Positions 1 to 7,499 of a stretch of DNA of 16,822 bases are shown here, one piece after another. Both the position numbers and the translations under genes were made by a program. Origin of the DNA: Deltaproteobacteria bacterium (GTDB lineage Bacteria; Desulfobacterota; DSM-4660; Desulfatiglandales; Desulfatiglandaceae); contig JABGPV010000096.1 in assembly GCA_018644785.1 (NCBI GenBank), positions 1 through 16,822 on the forward strand. Reading direction: 5' to 3'. Each line of letters starts with the position of its first letter. Positions within the stretch are counted from its first letter, which is position 1. The notes under the pieces were generated by a model. It did not search any database. It was not told the origin of the DNA and saw only the letters and a list, made by a program, of their open reading frames with translations.

Positions 1-310
1 CTTCTCGAACATAACGGGCCAGAGGGGCTCCTTTGGCCGTCAAAATCCACGCGGAAACAATGGACGGCTTTGTCTTGAGGAAAGCAAGGGTCTCCCGGGC
101 ATCTGCCGTATCATCAAACAAGAGGGCAGCCGTACAATTGTAGGCAACGATGTCTACAATGGTGGATATCTGCGCTTCCATTGTTCGACGAATTTCCCAT
201 CGGTCATAAACCATAAAACCTGCGAAACCCAACAGGAGGGTTGTGATATTCACGGCCATGACGACCAGAAGGAATTTTTGTTTGATGGTTCTATCTTTGA
301 AAAGCGTCAT
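1..310 (-). CDS. Membrane sensor protein with CHASE8-like periplasmic domain, N-terminal part (gene runs off the window)
   Basis: Reading leftward from ATG at 310, about 103 codons are visible and the rest lies outside the window. A basic N-terminus (MTLFKDRTIKQKF) is followed by one hydrophobic segment at about residues 13-35. An extracytoplasmic stretch then includes AQISTIVDIVAYNCTAALLF and the region around LFDDTADARETLAFL. That order and the N.TAAL.F.D...A...L..L pattern match the CHASE8 domain at the start of YfiN-type diguanylate cyclases and many sensor histidine kinases. The gene starts 9 bp after the YfiR-family stop, so the two are almost certainly co-transcribed, as in known yfiR-yfiN pairs. 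The output domain (GGDEF, histidine kinase or other) is not visible, so second-messenger or phosphorelay function remains open. Family assignment rests on pattern recognition of a partial protein. Confidence 0.72.
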   Translation of the reverse strand, partial: MTLFKDRTIKQKFLLVVMAVNITTLLLGFAGFMVYDRWEIRRTMEAQISTIVDIVAYNCTAALLFDDTADARETLAFLKTKPSIVSAWILTAKGAPLARYVRE

Positions 311-319
311 AATGGCCCT

Positions 320-925
320 TCATGGCATTTTGAGGTTTACAGGTTTTGAACCATATACAATATCGGACATTCTGAGCAGTCTCGACCGGATTTTCAGACG
401 GGATTTACGAACAGCCGAGAGATTGATGATAAATCTTTTCTGTTCCTTTTCGTCTTTCCGCAAATCACCCGGGCCTTTGAAAGAAACCATTCCCCCCAAA
501 CCAACAAATTCTGCCTTGTCGCTGACCGTCAGGATAGGCTTACCATTGACTTTCTTGAGAAGGTCCTTCAGGATTTTGGTTTCTGTGTCGCCCACAAAAA
601 GAACCTGGCAGGAATCATCTATATCCTCGGGTCTGGTCAGTGAAGAAACCACCAGTGTTTTTCCTTTGATCGTTTTGCCTTTCATGGGCTTCAGTGCTTC
701 ATAAACCTGCGGAGCACCATAAATAGCCATTTTGATGGTATCTGAAGACGCATTTTCCGGCCAGTCCACAAAAAGGAGAAAGTTGTAGAGATACAGGGCC
801 GTGATCTTCGGTTTTTGAGGATTTTGTGAATCAGAGGAAAGAGATGCCCGTGGCATGCTGATCCAGAATATGATCAGCAAAAGACAGAACAGTAATCTTG
901 CAGTTTTCCCCAGGGCGACTTTCAT
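320..925 (-). CDS. YfiR-family periplasmic regulator (DUF4154)
   Basis: The protein has 201 aa. Its N-terminus (MKVALGKTARLLFCLLLIIF) is a basic and hydrophobic signal peptide, probably cut around residues 28-32. The mature part carries the YfiR family pattern: LYNFLLFVDWPE near residue 46, a beta-strand region with MAIYGAP, the CQVLFVGDTE block, GKPILTVSD, a glycine-rich GLGGMVSF, and a closing INLSAVRKSRLKI/SRLLRMSDIV helix. In Pseudomonas, YfiR is a periplasmic repressor of the CHASE8 diguanylate cyclase YfiN. Here a CHASE8-type sensor starts 9 bp downstream, which supports the same partnership. Upstream, 20 bp separate it from the stop of a periplasmic binding protein gene, suggesting that ligand-bound binding protein might be an additional input. 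That last link is inference. Family confidence is high; the signal sensed is unknown. Confidence 0.9.
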   Translation of the reverse strand: MKVALGKTARLLFCLLLIIFWISMPRASLSSDSQNPQKPKITALYLYNFLLFVDWPENASSDTIKMAIYGAPQVYEALKPMKGKTIKGKTLVVSSLTRPEDIDDSCQVLFVGDTETKILKDLLKKVNGKPILTVSDKAEFVGLGGMVSFKGPGDLRKDEKEQKRFIINLSAVRKSRLKIRSRLLRMSDIVYGSKPVNLKMP

Positions 926-945
926 TACACTCAGCAGGTTACAGA

Positions 946-2469
946 TTAAGGCCAGCTGGCCAGGAAATATCGATCAATTTCATCCATGGCCGGTTGAAAC
1001 TGAAGATCCTTGTGCATGGCGCAAATGACTTCAACAGAACAGATGGGCACCCAGAAGGCTTCCTCCGAAATACGTTTTTGAACCTTCGACAGCAGTCTTT
1101 CCCTTTCTTCCGGATCCGGAGCGCCGTTTGCCTGTTCCAGAAGGCGGTTGATTTCGGGCGTTGTTCCGTAACAGGTGTTGGCGTCAGCCATAAAAAAATG
1201 GTTCAACAGCGCACTGGCATCGAAAATGGAATAACTGCCCCAGGTCAGGAAAACGAGGGGGATTTCCCCGTTTAGAAACTTTTGATAGAGCTGATCCCAC
1301 TTTCCCATCATCCATTTAGGCCTTGCCCGGATTCCCACGGCTTTCAGGTCCTCTAAAATGCTTTCGGCCGCACTTTCGTTGTTAATGGCATAATAATCGG
1401 TATCAAAACCGGTTGGGTAACCGGCTTCTGCCAGTAGCTTCCTGGCCCTGGCAGGGTCATAAGGATAGCGGGTCACACGGTTCTCGTAACCGAAATGCAA
1501 AGGGCTCACCACGCTATCGGATGAAACAGCAAACCCGTTAAAGGCATTTTGAATGATCTTTTCCCGGTTGATAGCGTGATTCACTGCCTGGCGAACTTTT
1601 TTGTCCTTAAACGGGGTTTCGCCGCTTCGGCCTTGCGCATCCATCACCATAAAATAGACCCGCAGGATATCTGTGCTGAGGATCTTCACTTGATCGGCCT
1701 GTTTCAAAAACGGCACCTGTTCGGGGTTGACGCAACCGGAACGCATGAGGTCAACTTTTCCGGATATCAGGGCTTCCATCTGCGGAATCGTTTCTTTGAT
1801 GATCCGGATTTTCAGTTTCGGTATTTTTGCTATTCCCTTGGGCCCCCCGAAATACCGGTAATTTCTTTCAAAGTTCATTTCTGTAAAACCCTCATTTGAA
1901 ACCAGGCGGTACGGACCGGTTCCCACGGGATGCTGGCCGAAACCCTTGTTTCCCACTTTCTGATAGTACCCAGGCGGGTAGATAAACAGAACATTGGCAA
2001 GCAGCTGAGAAAGCGTCGGGACTGGTTTGACCACTTCAATCCGAACGCGATGATCGTCCAGTACAACCACATCTTTTATGCCCTTCAGATACCGTGAAAC
2101 CCGGGAATCGGATTTTTTGAGAAGATCCAGAGAAAACTTTACGGCCGCCCCATTGAAAGGTTCTCCATTGTGGAACCTGACCCCTTTTCGAAGTGTCAGT
2201 TCCATATCACCATTGTCCAGGATCCTGTAGGACCGGGCCAGCCCGGGTACGATTTTTCCAGTCACCGGACCCCTGTAAAGCAGGGTGTCTCCCCAGTTGT
2301 GGTAGAGGGTTAATACCTGACGGGTATTGCTGACGGCAGGATCCAAACTTTTCGGCCGGGCTTTACCCAGACAAACCACAAGTGTGTCATTTTTGGTTTG
2401 AGATAACGCATCCACCGGAGCACTCAGGCAGGAAAGAAGTATACAAAAAGTTAAAAAAAATCTTATCAT
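946..2469 (-). CDS. Periplasmic solute-binding protein, family 5 (SBP_bac_5, peptide/nickel type), orphan
   Basis: The protein has 507 aa, normal for the DppA/OppA/NikA-type family. ATG at 2469 is preceded by GGGGAG about 9 nt upstream. The N-terminal signal sequence (MIRFFLTFCILLSCLSA) probably ends near VDALSQ; the LLSC motif could be a lipobox, so lipoprotein anchoring is possible. Family landmarks are LRKGVRFHNGEPF, HPVGTGPYR, YFGGPKG, VRQAVNHAINREKII and YPYDPARARKLLAEAGYP. The C-terminus (ISEEAFWVPI, EIDRYFLASW) is shared with the second binding protein at 14499-16019, its clear paralogue. No permease or ATPase genes adjoin it; instead a YfiR-family gene follows 20 bp downstream and a CHASE8 sensor gene after that. 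I infer a ligand-sensing role, although it could also feed a transporter encoded elsewhere. The ligand is unknown. Confidence 0.92.
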   Translation of the reverse strand: MIRFFLTFCILLSCLSAPVDALSQTKNDTLVVCLGKARPKSLDPAVSNTRQVLTLYHNWGDTLLYRGPVTGKIVPGLARSYRILDNGDMELTLRKGVRFHNGEPFNGAAVKFSLDLLKKSDSRVSRYLKGIKDVVVLDDHRVRIEVVKPVPTLSQLLANVLFIYPPGYYQKVGNKGFGQHPVGTGPYRLVSNEGFTEMNFERNYRYFGGPKGIAKIPKLKIRIIKETIPQMEALISGKVDLMRSGCVNPEQVPFLKQADQVKILSTDILRVYFMVMDAQGRSGETPFKDKKVRQAVNHAINREKIIQNAFNGFAVSSDSVVSPLHFGYENRVTRYPYDPARARKLLAEAGYPTGFDTDYYAINNESAAESILEDLKAVGIRARPKWMMGKWDQLYQKFLNGEIPLVFLTWGSYSIFDASALLNHFFMADANTCYGTTPEINRLLEQANGAPDPEERERLLSKVQKRISEEAFWVPICSVEVICAMHKDLQFQPAMDEIDRYFLASWP

Positions 2470-2538
2470 GTAATACTCCCCAAACGGCCTATTTCCCGAA
2501 TCTGCTTCGGTTACGAATCAAGGCCCGTTTTGTTATTG

Positions 2539-2567
2539 AATTTAGCACCCGGGGGATAAATTGTAAA
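2539..2567 (-). promoter_or_regulatory. Candidate sigma-70 promoter for the leftward binding protein-YfiR-sensor unit
   Basis: On the minus strand TTTACA (2567-2562, 5 of 6 match to TTGACA) is followed after 17 bp by TAAATT (2544-2539, 4 of 6 match to TATAAT). It sits about 70 bp upstream of the ATG at 2469. The call is based on consensus only. Confidence 0.5.
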
Positions 2568-2668
2568 GCCCATTGAAGCGATCACAGGGGCGTTTCAAAC
2601 CATTCTGCCGAGTGGAAATCAGAGGGCTTTTTGGCAAAGGTCTTTGAGATCAGGGTGTTTCTTTTATC

Positions 2669-2697
2669 TTGACAATCATTTGAACGGCTGGTACATA
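2669..2697 (+). promoter_or_regulatory. Candidate sigma-70 promoter for the catabolic operon
   Basis: A perfect TTGACA (2669-2674) is followed after 17 bp by TACATA (2692-2697), a weak -10 with 3 of 6 matches. The predicted start lies about 95 bp upstream of the chosen ATG at 2799. A weak -10 with a perfect -35 would fit a promoter that is controlled by a bound protein. Confidence 0.45.
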
Positions 2698-2712
2698 GTT
2701 ACATTGTAGCTA
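2696..2712. promoter_or_regulatory. Imperfect palindrome, candidate operator overlapping the -10 region
   Basis: The 17-bp sequence TAGTTACATTGTAGCTA is symmetric about the T at 2704: seven of eight arm positions pair, and only T2699/G2709 do not. It overlaps the end of the proposed -10 hexamer at 2692-2697 and would cover the transcription start, a typical repressor position. No specific regulator family can be named from it. Confidence 0.4.
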
Positions 2713-2785
2713 AATCATAGCCATAGGGTTTTCTGCCTTCACTTTGAAAAACAATGACAACCGCTATTATGGAACAGACACTTAC

Positions 2786-2791
2786 AGGAGG
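2786..2791 (+). promoter_or_regulatory. Ribosome binding site AGGAGG that fixes the start of the FAD/Fe-S gene
   Basis: AGGAGG lies 7 nt upstream of the ATG at 2799. An in-frame ATG exists further upstream at 2754 but has no comparable site, so the start at 2799 is preferred and the protein is 15 residues shorter than the longest possible reading. Confidence 0.8.
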
Positions 2792-2798
2792 TTATGTC

Positions 2799-5399
2799 AT
2801 GGATATCATCCCCGAACTGATCGAAATTGTTGGCCCGGAAAACGTATTTGATGATCGCGTCGAATGCTTGAGCAATTCTCGAGATCTTTCCGTGCACGAG
2901 GGCATCCCCGATGTGGTGGTCTTCGCTTTTACCACGGAACAGATATCCGCCATCATGCGGCTCGCCAATGACAAGAAGATTCCGGTGACCGTGCAGGGCT
3001 CAGGGACCGCCACCACCGGGGCGTCCCTGCCCGTGGAAGGAGGCATCCTCCTGGATCTTCACCGCATGAACAACATACTTGAAATCGACAAGGACAATTT
3101 CTATGCCCGGGTGGAACCGGGTGTCATCTGCGTGCAATTGAACGCGGAACTGGGCAAACAGAACCTCATGTTCCCCCCCAACCCCGGCAGCGAGGCCATC
3201 GCCACCATCGGGGGCATGATGTCCACCAACGCCAGCGGTCACCGGGCGGTCAAATACGGAACGGCCCGGGATTATGTCAAGGATCTCAAGGTGGTCCTGG
3301 CCGACGGCACCGTCATCGATACCGGCTTTAAAACCCCCAAGTCCGCGTTTGGTTATGATCTCAACCGGGTCTTCGCCAGTGCCGAGGGAACCCTGGGGGT
3401 CATAACGGAGATTACCGTCAAAATTCAGGTCCTCCCGGAATACAACGCACTGGCCCTGGCCATTTTTGACGACCTGTTTGCAGCGGGCGCCGCCGTCACC
3501 CACATCATCGGGAGCGGTATTCAGCTCACCGCCTGTGAAATTCTCGACAAATACAGCCTGAAGGTGGTGGAAAAGGCCATTGAACGGGATATTACAGGCA
3601 TCGAGGCCATGCTGATTATTGAGTCGGACGGGGTCAAGGAAACCGTTGTCAAAGACATGGAACGGATCAACGAAATCTGCAGGAAACACCAAGTCAAGGA
3701 GTTTACCTGGTCCGATGATCCGGTCAAAGCCGAAGAAATCATGGCGGCCCGGGGAAAGCTGGTGCCGACACTATCCCGAATCAAACCGGGGAACCGGCTG
3801 GTGGCCATTTCCGAAGACCTGGGCATCCCCCCCACCAAGATTCCGGAAGTCATCAAACGGGCCCAGGAAATATCCCAGAAGTATGATCTTTTGATGACCA
3901 CCTTCGGACACATCGGCGACGGAAATGTCCACACCACCATGGTCACCGACATGCGGAGCAAGGATGAATGGGATCGGTTGCGCCCCGCTGCCGACGAACT
4001 GGCCGACCTGGCCCTTGAAATGGGGGGCACCATCACCGCCGAACACGGAACGGGCCTGGCCCGGGCTCCCTACATTGAAAAACAGTTGGGGCCGGCCCTG
4101 GACGTCATGCGGTCCATCAAAAAAGCCCTCGATCCCAATCATATCCTGAACCCGGGTAAAATGGGGCTGGAGAAGAAGAAAACCGACATTTACGATCATT
4201 TTGCCTTTCAACCGCTCATCGACCATCCGGAAGGCGTCAATTCCTTTGGAAAGCGCATTGATGACGAACTTCTGGCCTGCATCTGCTGCGGCTTCTGCCG
4301 CCTGGGGTGCCCCACCTTCAGCATCACCCACCGGGAAAGCAAGAACGCCAGGGGCCGTAATGTGCTGGCCTTCAATTATTTAAACGGCACCATCGAACCC
4401 AGTAAGGAATTTATTGAATCCTTTTACACCTGCGCCACCTGCCAATCCTGTACCTATTTCTGTCCGGCCCAGGTGAAGGTGGACGAAATTGTCGAAAGCG
4501 TCCGTGAAAAACTATACGAAGATGGTCTGGCGCCCGAATCGGCGCTTTCGGTCCAGGATAACATCAGCAAAACCGGCAACGTGTACGCCAGCGCCCAGAA
4601 AGACCGGATCGACATCTATCCGCCCGCCCTCAAGAAACTGGCGGAAAGCGCGGAGCTTAAACCCCAGGCGGAAACCCTTCTGTTCATGGGGTGCGTGCCC
4701 AGCTATCTGGACATGAAAATGGTCCCCAGCCTGATTAAACCCCTCGATGCGGCAGGGGTGGACTACACCACACTGGCCACCGACGAGACCTGTTGCGGGT
4801 TCCCGCTGTTTCTCCTGGGAGACCGTGAAGGGTTCAAAGCCAACGGGGAGATGCTCATCAACAAAATCAAAGCCACCGGGGCCAGCGAACTGGTCACGCC
4901 CTGTGCCGGTTGTTACAAGACCTTTGCCAAGCTCTACCCCGAAATAGGGGATTTGGGCGTCCAGATCTATCACTCGGTCCATTATCTCGAAAAATTGATC
5001 AACAACGGGCGCATAAAGCTGAAAGGGGATTTGGGCAAGAAAGTGACCTATCACGATCCCTGCGACCTGGGCCGGGCCTTCAAGATTTTTGAAGAACCCC
5101 GCAATATCATAAAAAGCGTGCCGGGGGCGGAATACGTGGAGATGGCCCGCAACAGGCTGAAAGCCCGTTGCTGCGGCGCAGGCGGCGGCATGCAGGCCAA
5201 CGATCCGGATCTGGCGGTGGCCATGGCCGCAGAAAGGGTTCGGGATGCCATGGCGGCGGGGGCGGACATCATTGTCTCCGGTTGCGCCGCCTGTAAAGAC
5301 AATCTGAAAAAGGGCGTCAAAACCATCCCCAAAAAAGAACGGGGAAAAATGAAGGTGATGGATATCACCGAGATGGTGGCAAAAGCCTTGAATGAATAG
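2799..5399 (+). CDS. FAD-linked oxidase fused to Fe-S/CCG-domain protein (GlcD-GlpC type), putative D-2-hydroxyacid dehydrogenase or electron-transfer oxidoreductase
   Basis: The protein has 866 aa from the start fixed by AGGAGG. The N-terminal half is an FAD-binding type 4 oxidase: TVQGSGTATTGASLP, then IATIGGMMSTNASG, then SAEGTLGVITEI. An FAD-oxidase C-terminal domain follows, with FGHIGDGNVHT and TITAEHGTG. The second half carries two ferredoxin-like CxxCxxCxxxCP motifs (cysteines from residue 494 and from residue 545), then two CCG (cysteine-rich) domains with ETCCGFP (about 665), PCAGC (about 702), RCCGAGGG (about 791) and SGCAAC (about 829). CCG domains are shared with glycolate oxidase GlcF, GlpC and heterodisulfide reductase HdrB. 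Relatives oxidise D-lactate, glycolate or D-2-hydroxyglutarate and pass electrons to quinones or other Fe-S carriers. As first gene of an operon with a 2-hydroxyacyl-CoA dehydratase-type protein, it may oxidise a 2-hydroxyacid or link electrons to that reaction. The substrate is not determinable. Confidence 0.9.
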   Translation: MDIIPELIEIVGPENVFDDRVECLSNSRDLSVHEGIPDVVVFAFTTEQISAIMRLANDKKIPVTVQGSGTATTGASLPVEGGILLDLHRMNNILEIDKDNFYARVEPGVICVQLNAELGKQNLMFPPNPGSEAIATIGGMMSTNASGHRAVKYGTARDYVKDLKVVLADGTVIDTGFKTPKSAFGYDLNRVFASAEGTLGVITEITVKIQVLPEYNALALAIFDDLFAAGAAVTHIIGSGIQLTACEILDKYSLKVVEKAIERDITGIEAMLIIESDGVKETVVKDMERINEICRKHQVKEFTWSDDPVKAEEIMAARGKLVPTLSRIKPGNRLVAISEDLGIPPTKIPEVIKRAQEISQKYDLLMTTFGHIGDGNVHTTMVTDMRSKDEWDRLRPAADELADLALEMGGTITAEHGTGLARAPYIEKQLGPALDVMRSIKKALDPNHILNPGKMGLEKKKTDIYDHFAFQPLIDHPEGVNSFGKRIDDELLACICCGFCRLGCPTFSITHRESKNARGRNVLAFNYLNGTIEPSKEFIESFYTCATCQSCTYFCPAQVKVDEIVESVREKLYEDGLAPESALSVQDNISKTGNVYASAQKDRIDIYPPALKKLAESAELKPQAETLLFMGCVPSYLDMKMVPSLIKPLDAAGVDYTTLATDETCCGFPLFLLGDREGFKANGEMLINKIKATGASELVTPCAGCYKTFAKLYPEIGDLGVQIYHSVHYLEKLINNGRIKLKGDLGKKVTYHDPCDLGRAFKIFEEPRNIIKSVPGAEYVEMARNRLKARCCGAGGGMQANDPDLAVAMAAERVRDAMAAGADIIVSGCAACKDNLKKGVKTIPKKERGKMKVMDITEMVAKALNE

Positions 5400-5412
5400 G
5401 ACGAGGGACCTC

Positions 5413-6651
5413 ATGACGGAGAAAAAACAGGGTAAATTCAGGAAAATCGCGGCGACCAAGACGTGCAAAAAGCTCATGGCCGACCACTTTTATGAACTGG
5501 ATGAAGCGTCTCGGAGCGGTTCCAGGAAAATCGCATGGTGCACCAGCGTGGGCCCGGCGGAACTGCTGCGGGGTATGGGATTTCTGGTCTATTTTCCTGA
5601 GAATCACGGCGCCATGCTGGGGGCCACCCGCATGGCCACGGATTTGATCCCCTATGCCAACGCCCAAGGGTATTCACCCGATATCTGCTCTTACCTCACA
5701 GCGGACGTGGGAAGCTATATTCAGAAAAAAAGCCCCCTCACCATGGCATACAATATTGAAACGGTTCCCAAACCCGATGTGCTGGTGTTCAACACCAACC
5801 AGTGCCGCGATGTTCAGGACTGGTTTTCGTGGTATGCCAGGGAACTGAACGTACCGCTGGTGGGAGTCCATACCCACCGGGACATCGGGGCCATCGGCCC
5901 GGTTCAGATCCAGGACATCGGCAGCCAAATCGAGGGTATGGTTCCGGAACTGGAAGCGATAACCGGCGAAAAGCTGGACATGGACCGATTCAAGGAGGCC
6001 TTGGGCCACTCCAAGCGAACCTCCGAGCTCTGGCGGGCCTGCCTGGAATCGGCCAGCGCCGTTCCCTCTCCCTGGACCTTTTTTGATGCCACCATCCACA
6101 TGGGGCCGGCCGTGGTGGCCCGGGGCACAAAGGAAGCCGTGGACTATTACGAGCTTCTCCTTCCGGAACTGCAACAACGGATCAAGGATGGCGTAGCAGC
6201 GGTTGAAGGGGAAACACACCGGCTCTACTGGGAAGGGATGCCCATTTGGGGTAAACTGCGACCCCTGTCGGATCAATTCCTGTCCCTCAAAACCTGCGTG
6301 GTGGCATCCACCTACTGCAACAGCTGGATATTTGACCAGCTGGATCCGGCGGCACCCTTCGAAAGTATGGGCCGGGCTTACACGGAACTTTTTATCGTCA
6401 GGGACGAGGCCTTTAAGGAGCAGTACATCACCGACTGTTTTCGGAAATACAAATTTGACGGCATTATCTTTCACGACGCGAAAACCTGCCCCAACAATTC
6501 CAACAATCGTTACGGCATGCCGGAGCGTTTAACCCGCAAACTGGAAATACCGGTGCTCACCATCAACGGGGATTTGTGTGATCTCAGGTGCTACTCCGAA
6601 GAACAGGCCAAAACCAATATTGAAGCCTTTATTGAACAGCTGGAAGAATAA
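5413..6651 (+). CDS. 2-hydroxyacyl-CoA dehydratase / benzoyl-CoA reductase family (HGD-D) protein, single subunit
   Basis: The protein has 412 aa from ATG at 5413, which has GAGG 6 nt upstream; an ATG at 5392 would overlap the previous stop but lacks a ribosome site. Three blocks match the cysteine ligands of this family: PDICSYLTADVGS (C92), VFNTNQCRDVQDW (C131) and IIFHDAKTCPNN (C359). The ending VLTINGDLCDLR resembles the usual GxPxLxLExD block. Members use a low-potential Fe-S cluster to dehydrate 2-hydroxyacyl-CoA or reduce aromatic CoA esters, after ATP-driven electron injection by an activator, and that activator is encoded next. Classical enzymes need two related subunits (HgdA/HgdB, BcrB/BcrC), but only one is encoded here. 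This resembles YjiM/YjiL or the homodimeric double-cubane-cluster proteins. Further cysteines at 43, 295, 302, 342, 389 and 393 could supply additional ligands. Family call is strong; reaction unknown. Confidence 0.88.
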   Translation: MTEKKQGKFRKIAATKTCKKLMADHFYELDEASRSGSRKIAWCTSVGPAELLRGMGFLVYFPENHGAMLGATRMATDLIPYANAQGYSPDICSYLTADVGSYIQKKSPLTMAYNIETVPKPDVLVFNTNQCRDVQDWFSWYARELNVPLVGVHTHRDIGAIGPVQIQDIGSQIEGMVPELEAITGEKLDMDRFKEALGHSKRTSELWRACLESASAVPSPWTFFDATIHMGPAVVARGTKEAVDYYELLLPELQQRIKDGVAAVEGETHRLYWEGMPIWGKLRPLSDQFLSLKTCVVASTYCNSWIFDQLDPAAPFESMGRAYTELFIVRDEAFKEQYITDCFRKYKFDGIIFHDAKTCPNNSNNRYGMPERLTRKLEIPVLTINGDLCDLRCYSEEQAKTNIEAFIEQLEE

Positions 6652-6662
6652 CATCAGAGAAA

Positions 6663-7439
6663 ATGGACAGCAAATTGTATGCAGGCGTCGATATCGGCGC
6701 CTCTCGCACCAAGGTTGCCATTCTTAACGGGGATAAACAGCTCCTCGGATATTCGGTCAGCAAATCGGGGACTGATTTTGCTAAAACCGCTGACATGGGT
6801 CTGGCTGATTCACTGAAAATGGCGGGTGTTCTTAGAAAAGATGTGGCCGGTTGTGTCTCCACCGGTTATGGCAGAAAAAACGTTTCGTTCAGCACGGAAA
6901 CCAAAACAGAGATCGGATGTCATGCCAAGGGATGCTACCACTATTTCCCCGTGGCCATGACCATTATTGACATCGGGGGACAGGACAACAAAGTCATCAA
7001 GGTTGACGAAAAAGGCCGACGGCTCAATTTTAAGATGAACCGAAAATGCGCTGCCGGAACCGGAGCATTCCTGGAGGAGATGTCCATGCGTCTGGATATT
7101 CCCCTGGAAAAAATGGACTCACTTGCCCGCCAATCGGAAGAAATGGTGGAATTGGGCAGTTATTGTACGGTTTTTTCGGGAACTGAGGTCCTGGAAAAGA
7201 TCCGGCAGGGAAAAAAGGTGCCCGACATTGTCAAAGGACTCTTTCATTCCGTCATCAAGCGGGTTCTTGAAATGGATTCATTGACCGACGAAGTGGCCAT
7301 GACCGGGGGCGTGGTGGCCCATAACCCGTATCTGGTTCAAATGGTGGAAGAAAAGATCGGGAAAAAAATCCTGATACCGGAGCACCCCCAATTGACCGGC
7401 GCTGTCGGAGCAGCACTCTTTGCCATTGATGACTGTTGA
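6663..7439 (+). CDS. ATP-dependent activator of HGD-D family enzyme (BcrA/BadF/HgdC type, ASKHA ATPase)
   Basis: The protein has 258 aa, typical of HgdC-like activators. It has the ASKHA fold motifs: YAGVDIGASRTKVAIL (phosphate loop 1), VSTGYGRKNV, IDIGGQDNKVIKV (phosphate loop 2) and MTGGVVAHNPYLV (adenosine-side loop). Two family cysteines are intact, C129 in NRKCAAGTGAFLEEM and C168 in SYCTVFSGTEV. In HgdC homodimers the equivalent pair holds a single [4Fe-4S] cluster between the subunits. The activator hydrolyses ATP to push one electron at very low potential into its partner, here surely the HGD-D protein whose gene ends 11 bp upstream. The ribosome site is weak (AGAGAA), so translation may be coupled to the preceding gene. 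Confidence in family is very high; the identity of its electron donor (ferredoxin or flavodoxin) is not visible. Confidence 0.95.
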   Translation: MDSKLYAGVDIGASRTKVAILNGDKQLLGYSVSKSGTDFAKTADMGLADSLKMAGVLRKDVAGCVSTGYGRKNVSFSTETKTEIGCHAKGCYHYFPVAMTIIDIGGQDNKVIKVDEKGRRLNFKMNRKCAAGTGAFLEEMSMRLDIPLEKMDSLARQSEEMVELGSYCTVFSGTEVLEKIRQGKKVPDIVKGLFHSVIKRVLEMDSLTDEVAMTGGVVAHNPYLVQMVEEKIGKKILIPEHPQLTGAVGAALFAIDDC

Positions 7440-7461
7440 TCTGGGCGCCTCGGCCTAACTT

Positions 7462-7482
7462 TCAATCATCAATCAACAATCG
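7462..7482 (+). repeat. Three degenerate heptamer tandem repeats in an operon spacer
   Basis: TCAATCA, TCAATCA and ACAATCG follow one another without gaps between the activator stop and the acyl-CoA ligase ribosome site. The first two copies are identical and the third differs at two positions. Such 7-bp periodic strings occur in intergenic DNA of various bacteria; no function is assigned. Confidence 0.5.
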
Positions 7483-7499
7483 TATGGGGAGGAATAATC

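Larger units (their letters stand above)
2470..2798. other. Divergent intergenic control region
   Basis: These 329 bp lie between the leftward binding-protein gene and the rightward FAD/Fe-S gene. I see no convincing gene in them. They hold a candidate promoter on each strand, an imperfect palindrome that could bind a repressor or activator, and a good Shine-Dalgarno sequence for the rightward gene. No transcription-factor gene is present in the window, so the regulator must be encoded elsewhere. Confidence 0.7.

Noticed and set aside
946..2469. Complete dipeptide/nickel ABC transporter
   Set aside because: Only the binding protein is present; no permease or ATPase gene lies next to either binding protein within the window.
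3000..3692. 230-codon open frame on the minus strand, and overlapping 3521-4036 and 3771-4331
   Set aside because: All are antisense to the conserved FAD-binding domain and show low-complexity Gly/Val/Asp-rich translation typical of shadow frames.
4512..5477. 321-codon open frame on the minus strand
   Set aside because: It lies antisense to the CCG domains of the FAD/Fe-S gene, whose motifs are intact. The protein has no recognisable domain, and long antisense frames are expected in GC-rich coding DNA.
5674..6474. 266-codon open frame on the minus strand
   Set aside because: It is fully antisense to the HGD-D gene, has no motif or credible ribosome site, and mirrors the codon bias of the real gene.
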